A stretch of DNA of 64,000 nt. Source: Acidimicrobiales bacterium. Lineage in GTDB: Bacteria; Actinomycetota; Acidimicrobiia; Acidimicrobiales; SZUA-35. Position numbers and translations under genes: made by a program. The notes beneath the pieces were generated by a model, which saw only the letters and a program-made list of their open reading frames with translations, did not search any database and was not told the DNA's origin. This document shows positions 1 through 7,711 of this stretch, one piece after another (within the stretch, counting starts at the first letter, position 1; each line of letters opens with the position of its first letter). The stretch is taken from positions 1-64,000 of the forward strand of contig JANQPB010000008.1 of NCBI GenBank assembly GCA_028285495.1, given 5' to 3'.

Positions 1-649
1 GACCGGCCCCCCGCCGCCATCGCCGCCGCCGCCCGTGCCGCCGACGTCGCCGTCGACGTCGACCCGGACCGACCCGACCTCCGTCGCCAGCCCGGGCACC
101 GCCGGCCGCTCCGCCCCACCGCCGAGCTCGGCGCCGTCTTCGACCGCCGGTTCCCTCACCACGGGGCCGTCGGCGACGGCGGCGATCGCGTCCGATCGGC
201 CGGCCCCGACGTCGGCGGTGGCGACGCCGGACGACGGGGTACCGACGACCGATGCCACGATCGCCTCGGCGGTCGCCGGCCCGGGTCCGTCTCCGGTGCC
301 CCCGGGGTCGGCGAGCGGGGTCGGTGCCGAGTCGGGCCCGTCGGTGGTGTCGCCGGGTGCCCGCCCGTCGGGCGATCCGACGACCCCGGCCGCGGCGGGC
401 GGGGTGGGCCAGCCGGTCGAGTCGGCCGCCATCGATCCCGCCGGCTCGACCCGGTCGGGTCCCCGGCTGCTCCCGCTGGTCGTCGCCGGGCTCGGCTCGG
501 TTGCCGCGCTGCTGGTCGGCCTCGGCGTTCGGTTGGTGGCCTCCCACCGCCGGTCGCTCGACGACCGGTCGGGGCGGCTGGCGCCCGGGGCCCGTCACCG
601 CCCCGGGCGCCGGGCGCCCATCGGCGGCCTGCCGAGTCGGATCTCGTAG
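1..649 (+). CDS. C-terminal part of a Pro/Thr/Ser-rich single-TM protein (5' truncated by window)
   Basis: The reading frame is already open at base 2, so the true start lies upstream. Everything before about position 465 encodes a low-complexity Pro/Ser/Thr/Ala/Gly-rich tract, typical of an extracellular stalk. It is followed by one hydrophobic segment (LLPLVVAGLGSVAALLVGLG) and a basic tail rich in Arg. The order stalk, TM, positive tail suggests a C-terminal membrane anchor with the stalk outside. No LPXTG sorting motif is visible, and the tail is longer than a sortase tail. The catalytic or binding part, if any, is outside the window, so no function can be given. The neighbouring sigma factor/CBM pair is transcribed in the same direction after about 150 bp with no recognisable gene. 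Confidence 0.6.
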   Translation, partial: TGPPPPSPPPPVPPTSPSTSTRTDPTSVASPGTAGRSAPPPSSAPSSTAGSLTTGPSATAAIASDRPAPTSAVATPDDGVPTTDATIASAVAGPGPSPVPPGSASGVGAESGPSVVSPGARPSGDPTTPAAAGGVGQPVESAAIDPAGSTRSGPRLLPLVVAGLGSVAALLVGLGVRLVASHRRSLDDRSGRLAPGARHRPGRRAPIGGLPSRIS

Positions 650-799
650 GTGGTCCGCCCGACGAGGGGTGCCGATCCCGGTGATCGGCCCGGACCGAAC
701 CGCCCGACCCACCTCGGTACCCTGCTGGTCATGTGTGCGGGCGATCCCGGTCCGACCCCGACCGACCCTGCGGGCAACGGGACGACGTGACCTCGATCG

Positions 800-1423
800 A
801 TGGGTGATGACGGCCCGGTCGACGACGACACGTTCGAGCGCTGGTATCGGCGCGAGCACCCACGGGTGGTGGCGGCGCTTGCCGTCGCCGGCGGCGAGGT
901 CGACGTCGCCAGGGAGGCCACCGACGAGGCGTTCGTGCGGGCCTACGAGCGCTGGTCGCGGGTGCGGGTGATGGCGTCGCCCGGCGGTTGGTTGTATCGG
1001 GTGGCGCTCAACGAGTTGCGGCGCCGGCTCCGGCGACGAACCATCGAGCGCGAGCTGTTGCGTCGTGAGCGCCAGACCGACCAGACCGCCGAGCCGCCAC
1101 CGGTGGCCGACCCTCGGGTGTGGGCGGCGGTGCGGCGCCTCCCCCGGCGGCAGCGGTCGGCGGTGGCCCTTCGCTACGTGCTCGATCTGAGCGAGCGGGA
1201 CGTGGCCGAGACGATGGGCATCAGCCGAGGTGCGGCGTCGGCCACGCTGACGGCGGCCAGACGGAACCTGCAGCGAGCCCTGGCGGAGCCGCTCGACGAC
1301 TGCCACCTCCCGCACGGAACCGGTGCCCCGGCCAGCGGGCCCGGTCGACCAGGCCCGGACGATGCGGGTGAGGCGGTCGGTCTCTCCGTGCCGACGTCGG
1401 ACCGGGGGTCGGCCCATGGTTGA
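800..1423 (+). CDS. ECF-type RNA polymerase sigma factor
   Basis: A 207-residue extracytoplasmic-function sigma-70 protein. Residues about 12-75 fit region 2 (FERWYRREHPRVVAALAVAG, then ATDEAFVRAYERW and the promoter-melting part WLYRVALNELRRRLRR). Residues about 105-160 fit region 4 (LPRRQRSAVALRYVLDLSER followed by the helix-turn-helix VAETMGISRGAASATLTAAR). A roughly 45-residue disordered tail follows. The ATG is the first start after an in-frame stop, and no strong Shine-Dalgarno is seen. The stop overlaps the start of the next gene, a membrane protein with a CBM2-like domain, so the two are translationally coupled. The pair probably forms a sigma/membrane-partner unit that responds to an extracellular signal. 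Confidence 0.9.
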   Translation: MGDDGPVDDDTFERWYRREHPRVVAALAVAGGEVDVAREATDEAFVRAYERWSRVRVMASPGGWLYRVALNELRRRLRRRTIERELLRRERQTDQTAEPPPVADPRVWAAVRRLPRRQRSAVALRYVLDLSERDVAETMGISRGAASATLTAARRNLQRALAEPLDDCHLPHGTGAPASGPGRPGPDDAGEAVGLSVPTSDRGSAHG

Positions 1424-2108
1424 CCTGCACGATGCCCTGCGCCCGACCGGCACGACGCCGCCGCCCCCGGCTGGCGAGATCGCCGATCGGGCCCGCCGGC
1501 GACGGCGTCGCCGCCACGCTGCAGCAAGCGGTGCCCTGGCGGCAACGATCGTCGTCGCCGTGGTCGCGCTCGGCAGCCTGCTCGACCGGTCGGCCGATGC
1601 GCCGACGGTGGCCGACGGCGTTGCCGAGGGAATCGCCGACGGCACGTCCGCACGACCGGTCGACCAGCCGCGGGGGTCGACGACCGTCTCGGCGCCGACC
1701 ACCGGCTCGTCGACCGACCCGACCCCGCCGGCGGGAGCGGCGCCCTCGCCCGCTCCATCGACCCGTGTGACCGGCGCGCCGACCAGCTCGGCGACCGAAC
1801 CGCCGCGACCCGATCCCGACCCCACCGCGGCGACGACGACGGCAGGCCTGCTGACCGCGTCGGAGCGGACCTCCGAGTGGTCAGGCGGCTACTGCTTCCA
1901 GATGCAGGTCACCAACGAAGGCGAGCGACTGGACGCGTGGCAGGTCGTCGCCGACCTGGGCGGGACCATCGCCACGCTCTGGAACGCAACCGCGGAGCCG
2001 ATCGGCGACCGGGCCGTGTTCGCCGGGATCGGGGGCTACAACGCCGGCCTCGACGCCGGCGAGCGCACCAGCTTCGGCGCCTGCGTCGACGTCGTTCCCG
2101 AGCCCTGA
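1416..2108 (+). CDS. Single-TM protein with extracellular CBM2-like cellulose-binding domain; putative sigma-factor partner
   Basis: A 230-residue protein whose ATG lies 8 nt inside the end of the sigma gene. The N-terminal about 25 residues are cytosolic and end in a seven-Arg run. Residues about 35-60 form one TM segment. A long Thr/Pro/Ser linker follows, and the last about 80 residues look like a family 2 carbohydrate-binding module: WSGGYCFQMQVTNEG, DAWQVVADLGG, LWNA, GGYNAGLDAGERTSFG. Three of the usual aromatic platform positions are Trp, and the fourth (WN in most CBM2) is Tyr. The two Cys (in GYC and GAC) are placed for the usual CBM2 disulfide. The cytosolic part is too short for a zinc anti-sigma domain. 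Anti-sigma activity is inferred only from the overlap; the CBM fold is the firmer call. Confidence 0.7.
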   Translation: MVDLHDALRPTGTTPPPPAGEIADRARRRRRRRHAAASGALAATIVVAVVALGSLLDRSADAPTVADGVAEGIADGTSARPVDQPRGSTTVSAPTTGSSTDPTPPAGAAPSPAPSTRVTGAPTSSATEPPRPDPDPTAATTTAGLLTASERTSEWSGGYCFQMQVTNEGERLDAWQVVADLGGTIATLWNATAEPIGDRAVFAGIGGYNAGLDAGERTSFGACVDVVPEP

Positions 2109-2494
2109 CCGGGGCGCCGCCAACCAGCGGACCGTGCCGCCGAGGTCGGAACGCCCGTTCCGTCGGCGAGGATGCCCAGGAACGAGCGGCATCGCCGGCC
2201 AGAACGGCTCGACCCGCCCGGCCGACGCGCGGGCCCAGACGGCGCCATGGGCCTACGGCCGGGTCCGGACCGACAGGTCGGTCGACCCGGACCGGTCGAC
2301 CGGACAGGTCGACACATGCCGCTGGGATCTCGACCGTTCGCCGCCGCTCCACTCGGGGGTCGACGAGGTCACGCTGCTCACCGCCACGCCCTGACCCCGA
2401 CGCCATCGTTCGGGCTCGGCGCCGCCACCGCTGGCGGGCCACCGGTCCGGCGGGCCGTCATCCGCCGAGCTGGCCTTCGACCGCCTCCACTATC
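2109..2494. other. Intergenic stretch without a supported gene
   Basis: Very GC-rich spacer between the CBM2 protein and the CO-dehydrogenase accessory genes. Open frames here lack protein-like composition (Arg/Pro/Gly-biased) and run into real genes in other frames. It contains several GTCGACC/GGTCGAC-type short palindromes (about 2278-2320), which are frequent by chance in this genome. I see no promoter of good quality. Confidence 0.4.
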
Positions 2495-3367
2495 GTGTGG
2501 CCGGTGTTCGGGATCGCCTTGAGTGTCGCCGCCTGCCTGCGGGGAGGCACGCGGGTCGACGTGGCCTGGAACCTCGACCCCGACCGGGCCCCCCGATTCG
2601 ATCCGACCGAGGCCGTGGCCATCACCCCCGGCGGCGGCAAGCTCGGAGGCCTCCTCGACGGGGCGATCGACAGCCGCCTCATCGAGGTGGCGTCGGCAAG
2701 ACCGGCCGAGGGACGGGTGGTCGACGTGGAGCTGACCCCGATCGAGGCCGATGTCGTCGGCGTCGACCCCGGAACGAGGCTCCGGATCCTCGTCACGCCC
2801 GCCGACGCCCTCCCGACCGAGCTGTGGGACCACCTGCTCGAACGGGCACCGATCGGGCTGGCGGCCGACATCGACGGCGACCGGGTCACCGCGACCCGCC
2901 TGGTCGATGGCGACGATGGCAACCCGGTCACCATCGAGGCCGCCGCGGTCACCACCCGGTGGCGGCCGACGCCGACCCTGGTCGTCATGGGGCCCGGTCC
3001 GATCGCCGACGCGCTGGGGCGGGCCGGCGCGTTCCTCGGCTGGCAGGTGGAGCACCATCCCAGCCCGGAGGCGGCGGTCGGACTGGCGGCGACGCTGTCG
3101 CCGATCGACGGGGTCGTCGTGCTCGGCCACGACACCGAGGCGACCGGCCGCGTGCTGCAGGCCGCCCTCGGCTCACGGGCCGGGTACATCGGCTCGATCG
3201 GGCCGGCGAGCCTGCAGACGGCGAGGGGTGACTGGCTGGCCTTCCGTGGCGTGACCGACATCGACCGGGTCAGCGGCCCGGCCGGCATCGACATCGGGGC
3301 CAAACGGCCCGAGGAGGTCGCGATCGCCGTGGTGGCCGAGATGATCGCCCGAACCTCCAGCCACTAA
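2495..3367 (+). CDS. XdhC/CoxI-family molybdoenzyme maturation protein
   Basis: A 290-residue protein with the XdhC/CoxI architecture. The N-terminal domain begins near the VFGIALSVAACLRGGTRVD segment, and the C-terminal Rossmann-like part contains VVMGPGPIADALGRAGAFLG, VVVLGHDTEATGRVL, GYIGSIGP and GIDIGAKRPEEVAIAVVAEM. Known family members bind or insert the (sulfurated) molybdenum cofactor for xanthine or CO dehydrogenases. A GTG start is chosen because homology begins immediately after it; the open frame continues upstream, but with non-protein-like composition. It is the first gene of a + strand run XdhC - 93 aa - CoxD - CoxE that faces the structural cox genes, so it most likely serves CO dehydrogenase. 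A second XdhC-type protein, fused to a YHS domain, lies on the other strand of the same cluster. Confidence 0.75.
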   Translation: MWPVFGIALSVAACLRGGTRVDVAWNLDPDRAPRFDPTEAVAITPGGGKLGGLLDGAIDSRLIEVASARPAEGRVVDVELTPIEADVVGVDPGTRLRILVTPADALPTELWDHLLERAPIGLAADIDGDRVTATRLVDGDDGNPVTIEAAAVTTRWRPTPTLVVMGPGPIADALGRAGAFLGWQVEHHPSPEAAVGLAATLSPIDGVVVLGHDTEATGRVLQAALGSRAGYIGSIGPASLQTARGDWLAFRGVTDIDRVSGPAGIDIGAKRPEEVAIAVVAEMIARTSSH

Positions 3368-3376
3368 CATGGGCCC

Positions 3377-3658
3377 ATGGAGCCGAACGACCGGAGGCCG
3401 GCCGCACCCGTCGACGACGACCAGCCGCTGAGCGACCTCTGGGCGGCCGAGCACGACCCGGTGGCCGCCGACGTCGACTGCAGCCCGACGAAGGTCTGCC
3501 GCAACGCCAGGGACTTCACGTTCGACGGCATCGCCGACGGCGACGAGGACCTCGCCACCTCCTGGCGTCAGCTCCTGCAGCGGGAGGGCAAGTTCTCGGC
3601 CGAGCAGCCGTCGATCCGGGAGCTCGTGCTCGGGCAACCCGACGGCGCCGTCGAGTAG
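3377..3658 (+). CDS. Small acidic hypothetical protein in the cox cluster
   Basis: A 93-residue soluble protein, acidic at the N-terminus (PVDDDQPLSDLWAAEHDP), with two Cys (VDCSPTKVC) 7 residues apart in the middle. It begins 9 bp after the XdhC stop and ends 3 bp before the CoxD start, so it is clearly operonic. I do not recognise a family. The Cys pair could be a metal or redox site, but no second pair is present. Its fixed position between the maturation factor and the MoxR ATPase suggests an accessory role in CO dehydrogenase assembly (inference from context). Confidence 0.6.
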   Translation: MEPNDRRPAAPVDDDQPLSDLWAAEHDPVAADVDCSPTKVCRNARDFTFDGIADGDEDLATSWRQLLQREGKFSAEQPSIRELVLGQPDGAVE

Positions 3659-3661
3659 CGG

Positions 3662-4540
3662 GTGACCGCCAGGCCGGTTCCGACCGACGTCGCCGAGCTC
3701 CAGGAACAGCTCCGATCGGTCGGGTACCTGGCCGACCGCGGCCTGGCCACCGCCACCCTGATCGGCCTGCGACTCGACCGGCCGATCCTGCTCGAGGGCG
3801 AGGTCGGGGTCGGCAAGACCGAGCTGGCCAAGTGCCTGGCCCAGATCGCCGGCCGTCGCCTCATCCGGCTCCAGTGCTACGAGGGCATCGACACCCACCA
3901 GGCCCTCTACGAGTGGGACTACGCCAGGCAGATGCTGCACGTGCGGGCGCTGTCGGAGCGGGAGCTGGCCGACGCCGCCACCGTCGGCGGTCTCTACGGC
4001 CCCGATTTCCTCCTGGAGCGGCCGTTGCTGGAGGCCATCCGGGCCGGCGACGGCGCGGTGCTGCTGGTCGACGAGATCGACCGGGCCGACGACGAGTTCG
4101 AGGCCTTCCTCCTGGAGCTGCTGTCCGACTTCCAGATCACGATCCCCGAGATCGGCACCGTGGTCGCCGACACCAAGCCGATCGTCGTGCTCACCTCCAA
4201 CCGCACCCGCGAGCTGCACGACGCCCTCAAGCGCCGCTGCCTCTACCACTGGATCGGCTACCCGACCCCCGAGGCCGAGCTCGACATCGTGCGGGTCCGG
4301 GCCCCCGAGGCCAGGGCCGAGCTGGCCAGCAAGGTGGTCGACGCCGTCCAGCGCCTGCGGGACATGGACCTGGCCAAGCCGCCAGGGATCGCCGAGACCC
4401 TCGACTGGATCGACGCCCTCGGGGTGGTCGGCTCGAGTGAGCTCGACGTCGAGGTTGCCGCCGACACCCTCGGCTCGGTGATCAAGGACCGGGACGACCT
4501 GGAGGCGGTCGTGGCTGAGCTCGACCGGATCGTCGGCTGA
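3662..4540 (+). CDS. coxD: CoxD-like MoxR-family AAA+ ATPase
   Basis: A 292-residue AAA+ protein. Walker A is GEVGVGKT (residues 46-53), Walker B is VLLVDEID (133-140), and sensor 1 lies in IVVLTSNRTRELHDALKRRC. The segment CYEGIDTHQALYEWDYARQ is characteristic of the CoxD branch of MoxR ATPases. In CO oxidisers, CoxD works with the VWA protein CoxE to mature the CuSMo active site of CO dehydrogenase (established for the family). The GTG start lies 3 bp after the preceding stop, and CoxE follows after 44 bp. Together with the form I CoxL on the opposite strand, this supports a functional carboxydotrophic gene set. Confidence 0.88.
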   Translation: MTARPVPTDVAELQEQLRSVGYLADRGLATATLIGLRLDRPILLEGEVGVGKTELAKCLAQIAGRRLIRLQCYEGIDTHQALYEWDYARQMLHVRALSERELADAATVGGLYGPDFLLERPLLEAIRAGDGAVLLVDEIDRADDEFEAFLLELLSDFQITIPEIGTVVADTKPIVVLTSNRTRELHDALKRRCLYHWIGYPTPEAELDIVRVRAPEARAELASKVVDAVQRLRDMDLAKPPGIAETLDWIDALGVVGSSELDVEVAADTLGSVIKDRDDLEAVVAELDRIVG

Positions 4541-4584
4541 GGGCGATGGTCGCGTCGACCCAGCCGACGGGCTGACCCGAGACC

Positions 4585-5742
4585 GTGGCCGACGACGGAA
4601 CCGTGGCCGACGACATCACCATCGCCGACGACATCGTCGAGCGCTTCGTCGAGTTCGGGCAGGCGCTTCGCCATCACCGGCTGCCGGTCGGCACCGACGA
4701 CGTGCTCACCTTCTGCCAGGCGGTGGCCGAGCTGACCCCGAGCGACGCCGAGGACGTGTACTGGGCCGGCCGATCGACGCTGGTCCACCGGCGCGACCAC
4801 CTGCCGATCTACGACGAGGTCTTCCGCCAGTTCTTCCTCCACCTGCCGGCCCCGAAGGACGGCGAGGCCGTGAAGGAGCGGCTCCGGTCCCAGGGTCTGC
4901 AGGGGACCCTGGAGGTGCCGGACACCGAACCGGGCGAGGAGGACGGTGACACCAAGCCCCTCACCCTCGGGCTCCAGGCCGCATCGGTCGAGATCGAGCG
5001 GACCAAGCGGTTCGCCGCCTGCACCGCCGAGGAGTTGGAGGCGGTCAGGCGGATGATCGCCCGCACCCGGCTGGAACCGCCCCGCCGTCGCACCCGCCGT
5101 CGCTGCCCCGACCCGTCCGGACCGATCGTCGACATCCGCCGGATGGCCCGCGAGGAGATGCAGCTCCGCAACGCCGCGCCGACCCTGCGCCGGCGGGATC
5201 GCAAGGAGCGATCACGACCGCTGGTGCTCATCCTCGACGTGTCGGGGTCGATGGCCGACTACTCCCGCAACCTCCTGCAGTTCGCCTACTCCATGCGCCG
5301 GGCGGCCCAGAAGGTCGAGGTGTTCTGCTTCGGGACCCGCCTGACCCGGATCACCCCGACCCTCGACCGCCGCAACCCGGACGACGCCATGCGGCTGGCC
5401 GCCTCCCGGGTGCTCGACTGGGACGGCGGCACCAGGATCGGCTGGTCACTCGACGACTTCGTGCGCCGCTACGGCCGGCGTGGCATCAGCCGGGGGGCCA
5501 CCGTGCTCGTGTGCTCCGACGGCCTCGACCGGGGCGACCCGGCCACCCTGGCCGAGGCGATGGAGCGACTCGGCCGGCTGTCGCACCGCATCGTGTGGGT
5601 CAACCCGCTGCGGGGCGACGGTGACCACGTCCCCGACACGCTCGGCATGGCCGTGACCGCCCCGTTCATCGACGAGCTGGCCTCCGGCCACGACCTGGCG
5701 AGCCTCGAGGCACTTGCGGCCCGGCTGCCCAACGTCGGATGA
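4585..5742 (+). CDS. coxE: CoxE-like VWA-domain protein
   Basis: A 385-residue protein with a C-terminal von Willebrand A domain. The N-terminal helical part (about 15-160) has RFVEFGQALRHHRLPVGTDD and VYWAGRSTLVHRRDHLPIYD, as in CoxE/YehP-type partners of MoxR ATPases. An Arg-rich linker follows (about 160-210). The MIDAS motif is D218-V-S220-G-S222-M, with later metal-site candidates in WDGGTRIG (Thr) and VLVCSDGLDRGD (Asp). It acts in the cytosol as the metal-dependent partner of CoxD in active-site maturation. The predicted N-terminus is short and acidic with several nearby GTG codons, so the start is uncertain by about 15 residues. Confidence 0.85.
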   Translation: MADDGTVADDITIADDIVERFVEFGQALRHHRLPVGTDDVLTFCQAVAELTPSDAEDVYWAGRSTLVHRRDHLPIYDEVFRQFFLHLPAPKDGEAVKERLRSQGLQGTLEVPDTEPGEEDGDTKPLTLGLQAASVEIERTKRFAACTAEELEAVRRMIARTRLEPPRRRTRRRCPDPSGPIVDIRRMAREEMQLRNAAPTLRRRDRKERSRPLVLILDVSGSMADYSRNLLQFAYSMRRAAQKVEVFCFGTRLTRITPTLDRRNPDDAMRLAASRVLDWDGGTRIGWSLDDFVRRYGRRGISRGATVLVCSDGLDRGDPATLAEAMERLGRLSHRIVWVNPLRGDGDHVPDTLGMAVTAPFIDELASGHDLASLEALAARLPNVG

Positions 5743-5749
5743 TCTCCTG

Positions 5750-6043
5750 ATGCGTTGGAGCGTGTCCCTGCAGGCCGAGGGCGACCGACCGGTCGAGCTC
5801 GACGAGGTCGTGGCGCTGGCCGACGCCGTCGCCTCGCTCGGCGGCATCGCCTCGGGGGTCGGGGCGATGGCCTACGGGGCCCAGATCGTGGTCGAGGCGG
5901 CCAACGCCGACGAGGCCGTCGAGGTCGCCATCCCCGCCTTCGAGGCCGCGGTCGAGACCGCGGCGCTGCCGGCGTGGCCGCTCACCCGGGCCGAGGTCGT
6001 CGGCGAGGAGGACGACCCGACCGACCTCGGGCTGGCCCCGTGA
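5750..6043 (+). CDS. Small conserved hypothetical protein (97 aa)
   Basis: Starts at ATG 7 bp after the CoxE stop; the frame extends upstream into coxE but that part is not used. The sequence MRWSVSLQAEGDRPVELDEV, then ALADAVASLGGIASGVG and ANADEAVEVAIPAFEAAVETA, looks like a compact alpha/beta protein with alternating strands and helices. No catalytic motif is evident. Its stop overlaps the next start by 4 nt. I do not recognise the family with confidence. Close packing behind coxDE suggests co-expression with CO dehydrogenase maturation genes. Confidence 0.6.
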   Translation: MRWSVSLQAEGDRPVELDEVVALADAVASLGGIASGVGAMAYGAQIVVEAANADEAVEVAIPAFEAAVETAALPAWPLTRAEVVGEEDDPTDLGLAP

Positions 6044-6483
6044 TCCGGCTCGGCTCGCTGGCCGGCTACCCGTTCGAGGGCCCCCGGGTGCTCGGCGGCT
6101 GGACCCCGCCGTCGACGGCGGCGGTCTACGCCATCCTGTACCGGGCCGACCCGGACGGGAAGCCGCACGACTACGCCGTCATCGACATCGACCACGCCGA
6201 CGACCTGAGCGGATCGGGCCTGCCGTTCCGCCACGAGCGGTCGAGGTGCTGGGAGCGCCGGGCCGGCGATCGCTGGAAGCTGCACATCTGCACCTACGAG
6301 GTGCCGGGGGGAACGGCCGCCCACCGGGAGCAGATCGTCAGGGAGCTGATCGCCGTCTACAAGCCGGGCTGCGCGCCCGAGCAGTACGACCAGGCGTGGG
6401 ACGAGGACTGGATCCAGACCTACCGGGCGCCGACCACCGGCCCGCTCACCACCAACCGCGACCGGCCCGAGGGGACCGGGTAG
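6040..6483 (+). CDS. Conserved hypothetical protein, GIY-YIG-like appearance (147 aa)
   Basis: GTG start overlapping the previous stop (GTGA). The core reads WTPPSTAAVYAILYRADPD, YAVIDIDHADDLSG, FRHERSRCWERRAG, WKLHICTYEVPGGTAAHREQ, VRELIAVYKPGCAPEQY. The pattern of a V-Y-x-I strand followed by a second strand, an Arg/His-containing helix and a Glu-containing helix resembles GIY-YIG-type nucleases, but the second tyrosine strand reads YAVID. A nuclease function is therefore only a possibility. This is the last gene of the + strand run, and the next gene on the opposite strand ends only 6 bp away, so transcription converges here. Confidence 0.6.
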   Translation: MIRLGSLAGYPFEGPRVLGGWTPPSTAAVYAILYRADPDGKPHDYAVIDIDHADDLSGSGLPFRHERSRCWERRAGDRWKLHICTYEVPGGTAAHREQIVRELIAVYKPGCAPEQYDQAWDEDWIQTYRAPTTGPLTTNRDRPEGTG

Positions 6484-6489
6484 CTCGCC

Positions 6490-6852
6490 CTACTCGGGGC
6501 GGTAGCCGACGCCCTCGTGGAGGCGGCTGCGGCGACGACCCATGGCCGGGCGGGCCGGCTCGGGCTCCCGGTCCTCGGGCTCCGGCTCGTAGGTGGCGCC
6601 GGCGACGATGCCCTCCGCCATCCCGTACAGCAGCGGCAGCGCACCGGCGATCACCCCGCCGGTGTTGTTGATCCGCTCGACGCCCGGCTCGATCGCCTCG
6701 GCGTCGCCCTTGATCTTCCAGACGATCTCGGCGCACTCCTCCAGCAACCCGGCGATGCGGGTCAGCTGGCCGCCGACGACGAAAAGGTAGCCGGCGAGGC
6801 CGGCGATGAGCAGGGTGATCAGCAGGACCGAGAGCACCACCAGCGTCGTCAT
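6490..6852 (-). CDS. Small single-TM protein 5 of the cox cluster
   Basis: 120 residues. Residues about 3-28 form a TM segment (LVVLSVLLITLLIAGLAGYL), followed by an amphipathic helical region (LTRIAGLLEECAEIVWKIKG) and a Glu/Pro/Arg-rich C-terminal tail. It is the last of five consecutive genes downstream of coxG that all encode one N-terminal TM plus a short cytosolic helix. They are similar in design, though not obviously close in sequence. In this one, INNTGGVIAGALPLLYGMAE resembles the equivalent parts of membrane-associated spacer proteins. A role in membrane attachment of CO dehydrogenase or its electron transfer is inferred from context only. Confidence 0.65.
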   Translation of the reverse strand: MTTLVVLSVLLITLLIAGLAGYLFVVGGQLTRIAGLLEECAEIVWKIKGDAEAIEPGVERINNTGGVIAGALPLLYGMAEGIVAGATYEPEPEDREPEPARPAMGRRRSRLHEGVGYRPE

Positions 6853-6895
6853 GACCTCACCTCGCGTTCGCAGCCGTACCGCGCCCGATACCGCC

Positions 6896-7186
6896 TCACA
6901 GCCGTACCTTGTCCAGAACTCGGCCGAGGAACAGGTGGTGCTCCAGGCCCTCGGCCAGGACGGCGTCGACCTGCTCGGCGGTCTCGGCGATCAGCGCGGT
7001 GTCGTCGGTGTTGGCCGCCGCCCGCTCCAACGTGTCCTTGATCAGCACCACCCGCTGCTCGATCGTCCGCACCAGCAGCACCAGCATCGTCAGCAGGGCC
7101 ACCACGGCCAGGACGACGACGAACCCGCCGATGATCGCGCCCCACCACAGGTTCTCCTGGGTCTCGGTCAGCGCCAGCATCCCCAT
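6896..7186 (-). CDS. Small single-TM protein 4 of the cox cluster
   Basis: 96 residues from the ATG preceded by GGGAGG about 5 nt upstream; a second ATG two codons later is also possible. A short N-terminus with Trp-Trp leads into a TM segment (IIGGFVVVLAVVALLTMLVL). A helical part follows with heptad-like spacing (VRTIEQRVVLIKDTLERAAA, then LIAETAEQVDAVLAEGLEHH). It starts 2 bp after the stop of protein 3. The predicted topology is type III (N out, C in). No catalytic residues are evident. See protein 5 for the shared design. Confidence 0.65.
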   Translation of the reverse strand: MGMLALTETQENLWWGAIIGGFVVVLAVVALLTMLVLLVRTIEQRVVLIKDTLERAAANTDDTALIAETAEQVDAVLAEGLEHHLFLGRVLDKVRL

Positions 7187-7187
7187 G

Positions 7188-7454
7188 TCAGCCTCCCAAT
7201 CTGGCCCGACCACGGGCCAGGCCGGCGGTGATGGCGCCGGCCGAGTCGATCGTGGTCCTCAGCTCCGACAGGGCGGCGGTGTTGACCACCGACTCCTCCA
7301 GCGCATCGTTGATGTCGCTCGCCCGGTTGCCGATCGAGCGGGCCAACAACAGGATCGGGACGACGAGGGCTACCACGGCCAGGACGACCGCGATCCCGAT
7401 CACGTACCCGATCGTCCAGCCCGTGGTCGAGCCCTCCTGTGCCAGTACGAGCAT
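7188..7454 (-). CDS. Small single-TM protein 3 of the cox cluster
   Basis: 88 residues. A TM segment (IGYVIGIAVVLAVVALVVPI) is followed by LLLARSIGNRASDINDALEE and LSELRTTIDSAGAITAGLAR. The latter strongly parallels protein 4 (VRTIEQRVVLIKDTLERA), suggesting that proteins 3 and 4 are paralogues. Its ATG shares one base with the stop of protein 2, so the genes are translationally coupled. A much longer frame runs upstream through coxG and protein 1, but it is out of frame with those genes and Arg/Gly-rich, so it is not used. Confidence 0.65.
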   Translation of the reverse strand: MLVLAQEGSTTGWTIGYVIGIAVVLAVVALVVPILLLARSIGNRASDINDALEESVVNTAALSELRTTIDSAGAITAGLARGRARLGG

Positions 7455-7693
7455 CAGCCCTCCCCGGGGATCGAGTCGGCGAAGTCGCGGACCGGTCGCA
7501 GCGAGGCGTTGACCGACGGGAGCCGGGTCGGCACCGTCGAGGTCCGCTCGGCGATCACCCGAACCCCACCGACGACCTGACCGAGGGTGGCGTCGACCGC
7601 CCGCAGGTGCATGACCACCCGGAACAGTCCGAGGGCGGCGGCGGCGATGATGAGCCCGGCGATGACCACCGTGACCCAGGCGACGAATGGCAT
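7454..7693 (-). CDS. Small single-TM protein 2 of the cox cluster
   Basis: 79 residues. The N-terminal TM segment (VAWVTVVIAGLIIAAAALGL) is followed by FRVVMHLRAVDATLGQVVGG and a short Pro/Ser tail. The stop overlaps the start of protein 3 by one base. Length and hydrophobicity match the other members of the five-gene run. No enzyme motif is visible. Confidence 0.62.
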   Translation of the reverse strand: MPFVAWVTVVIAGLIIAAAALGLFRVVMHLRAVDATLGQVVGGVRVIAERTSTVPTRLPSVNASLRPVRDFADSIPGEG

Positions 7694-7711
7694 GATCAGC
7701 TCTCCTCCCGC

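Noticed and set aside
1877..2494. 5' extension of the XdhC gene
   Set aside because: The composition is Arg/Pro-dominated and overlaps the CBM2 gene in another frame; family similarity starts at the GTG at 2495.
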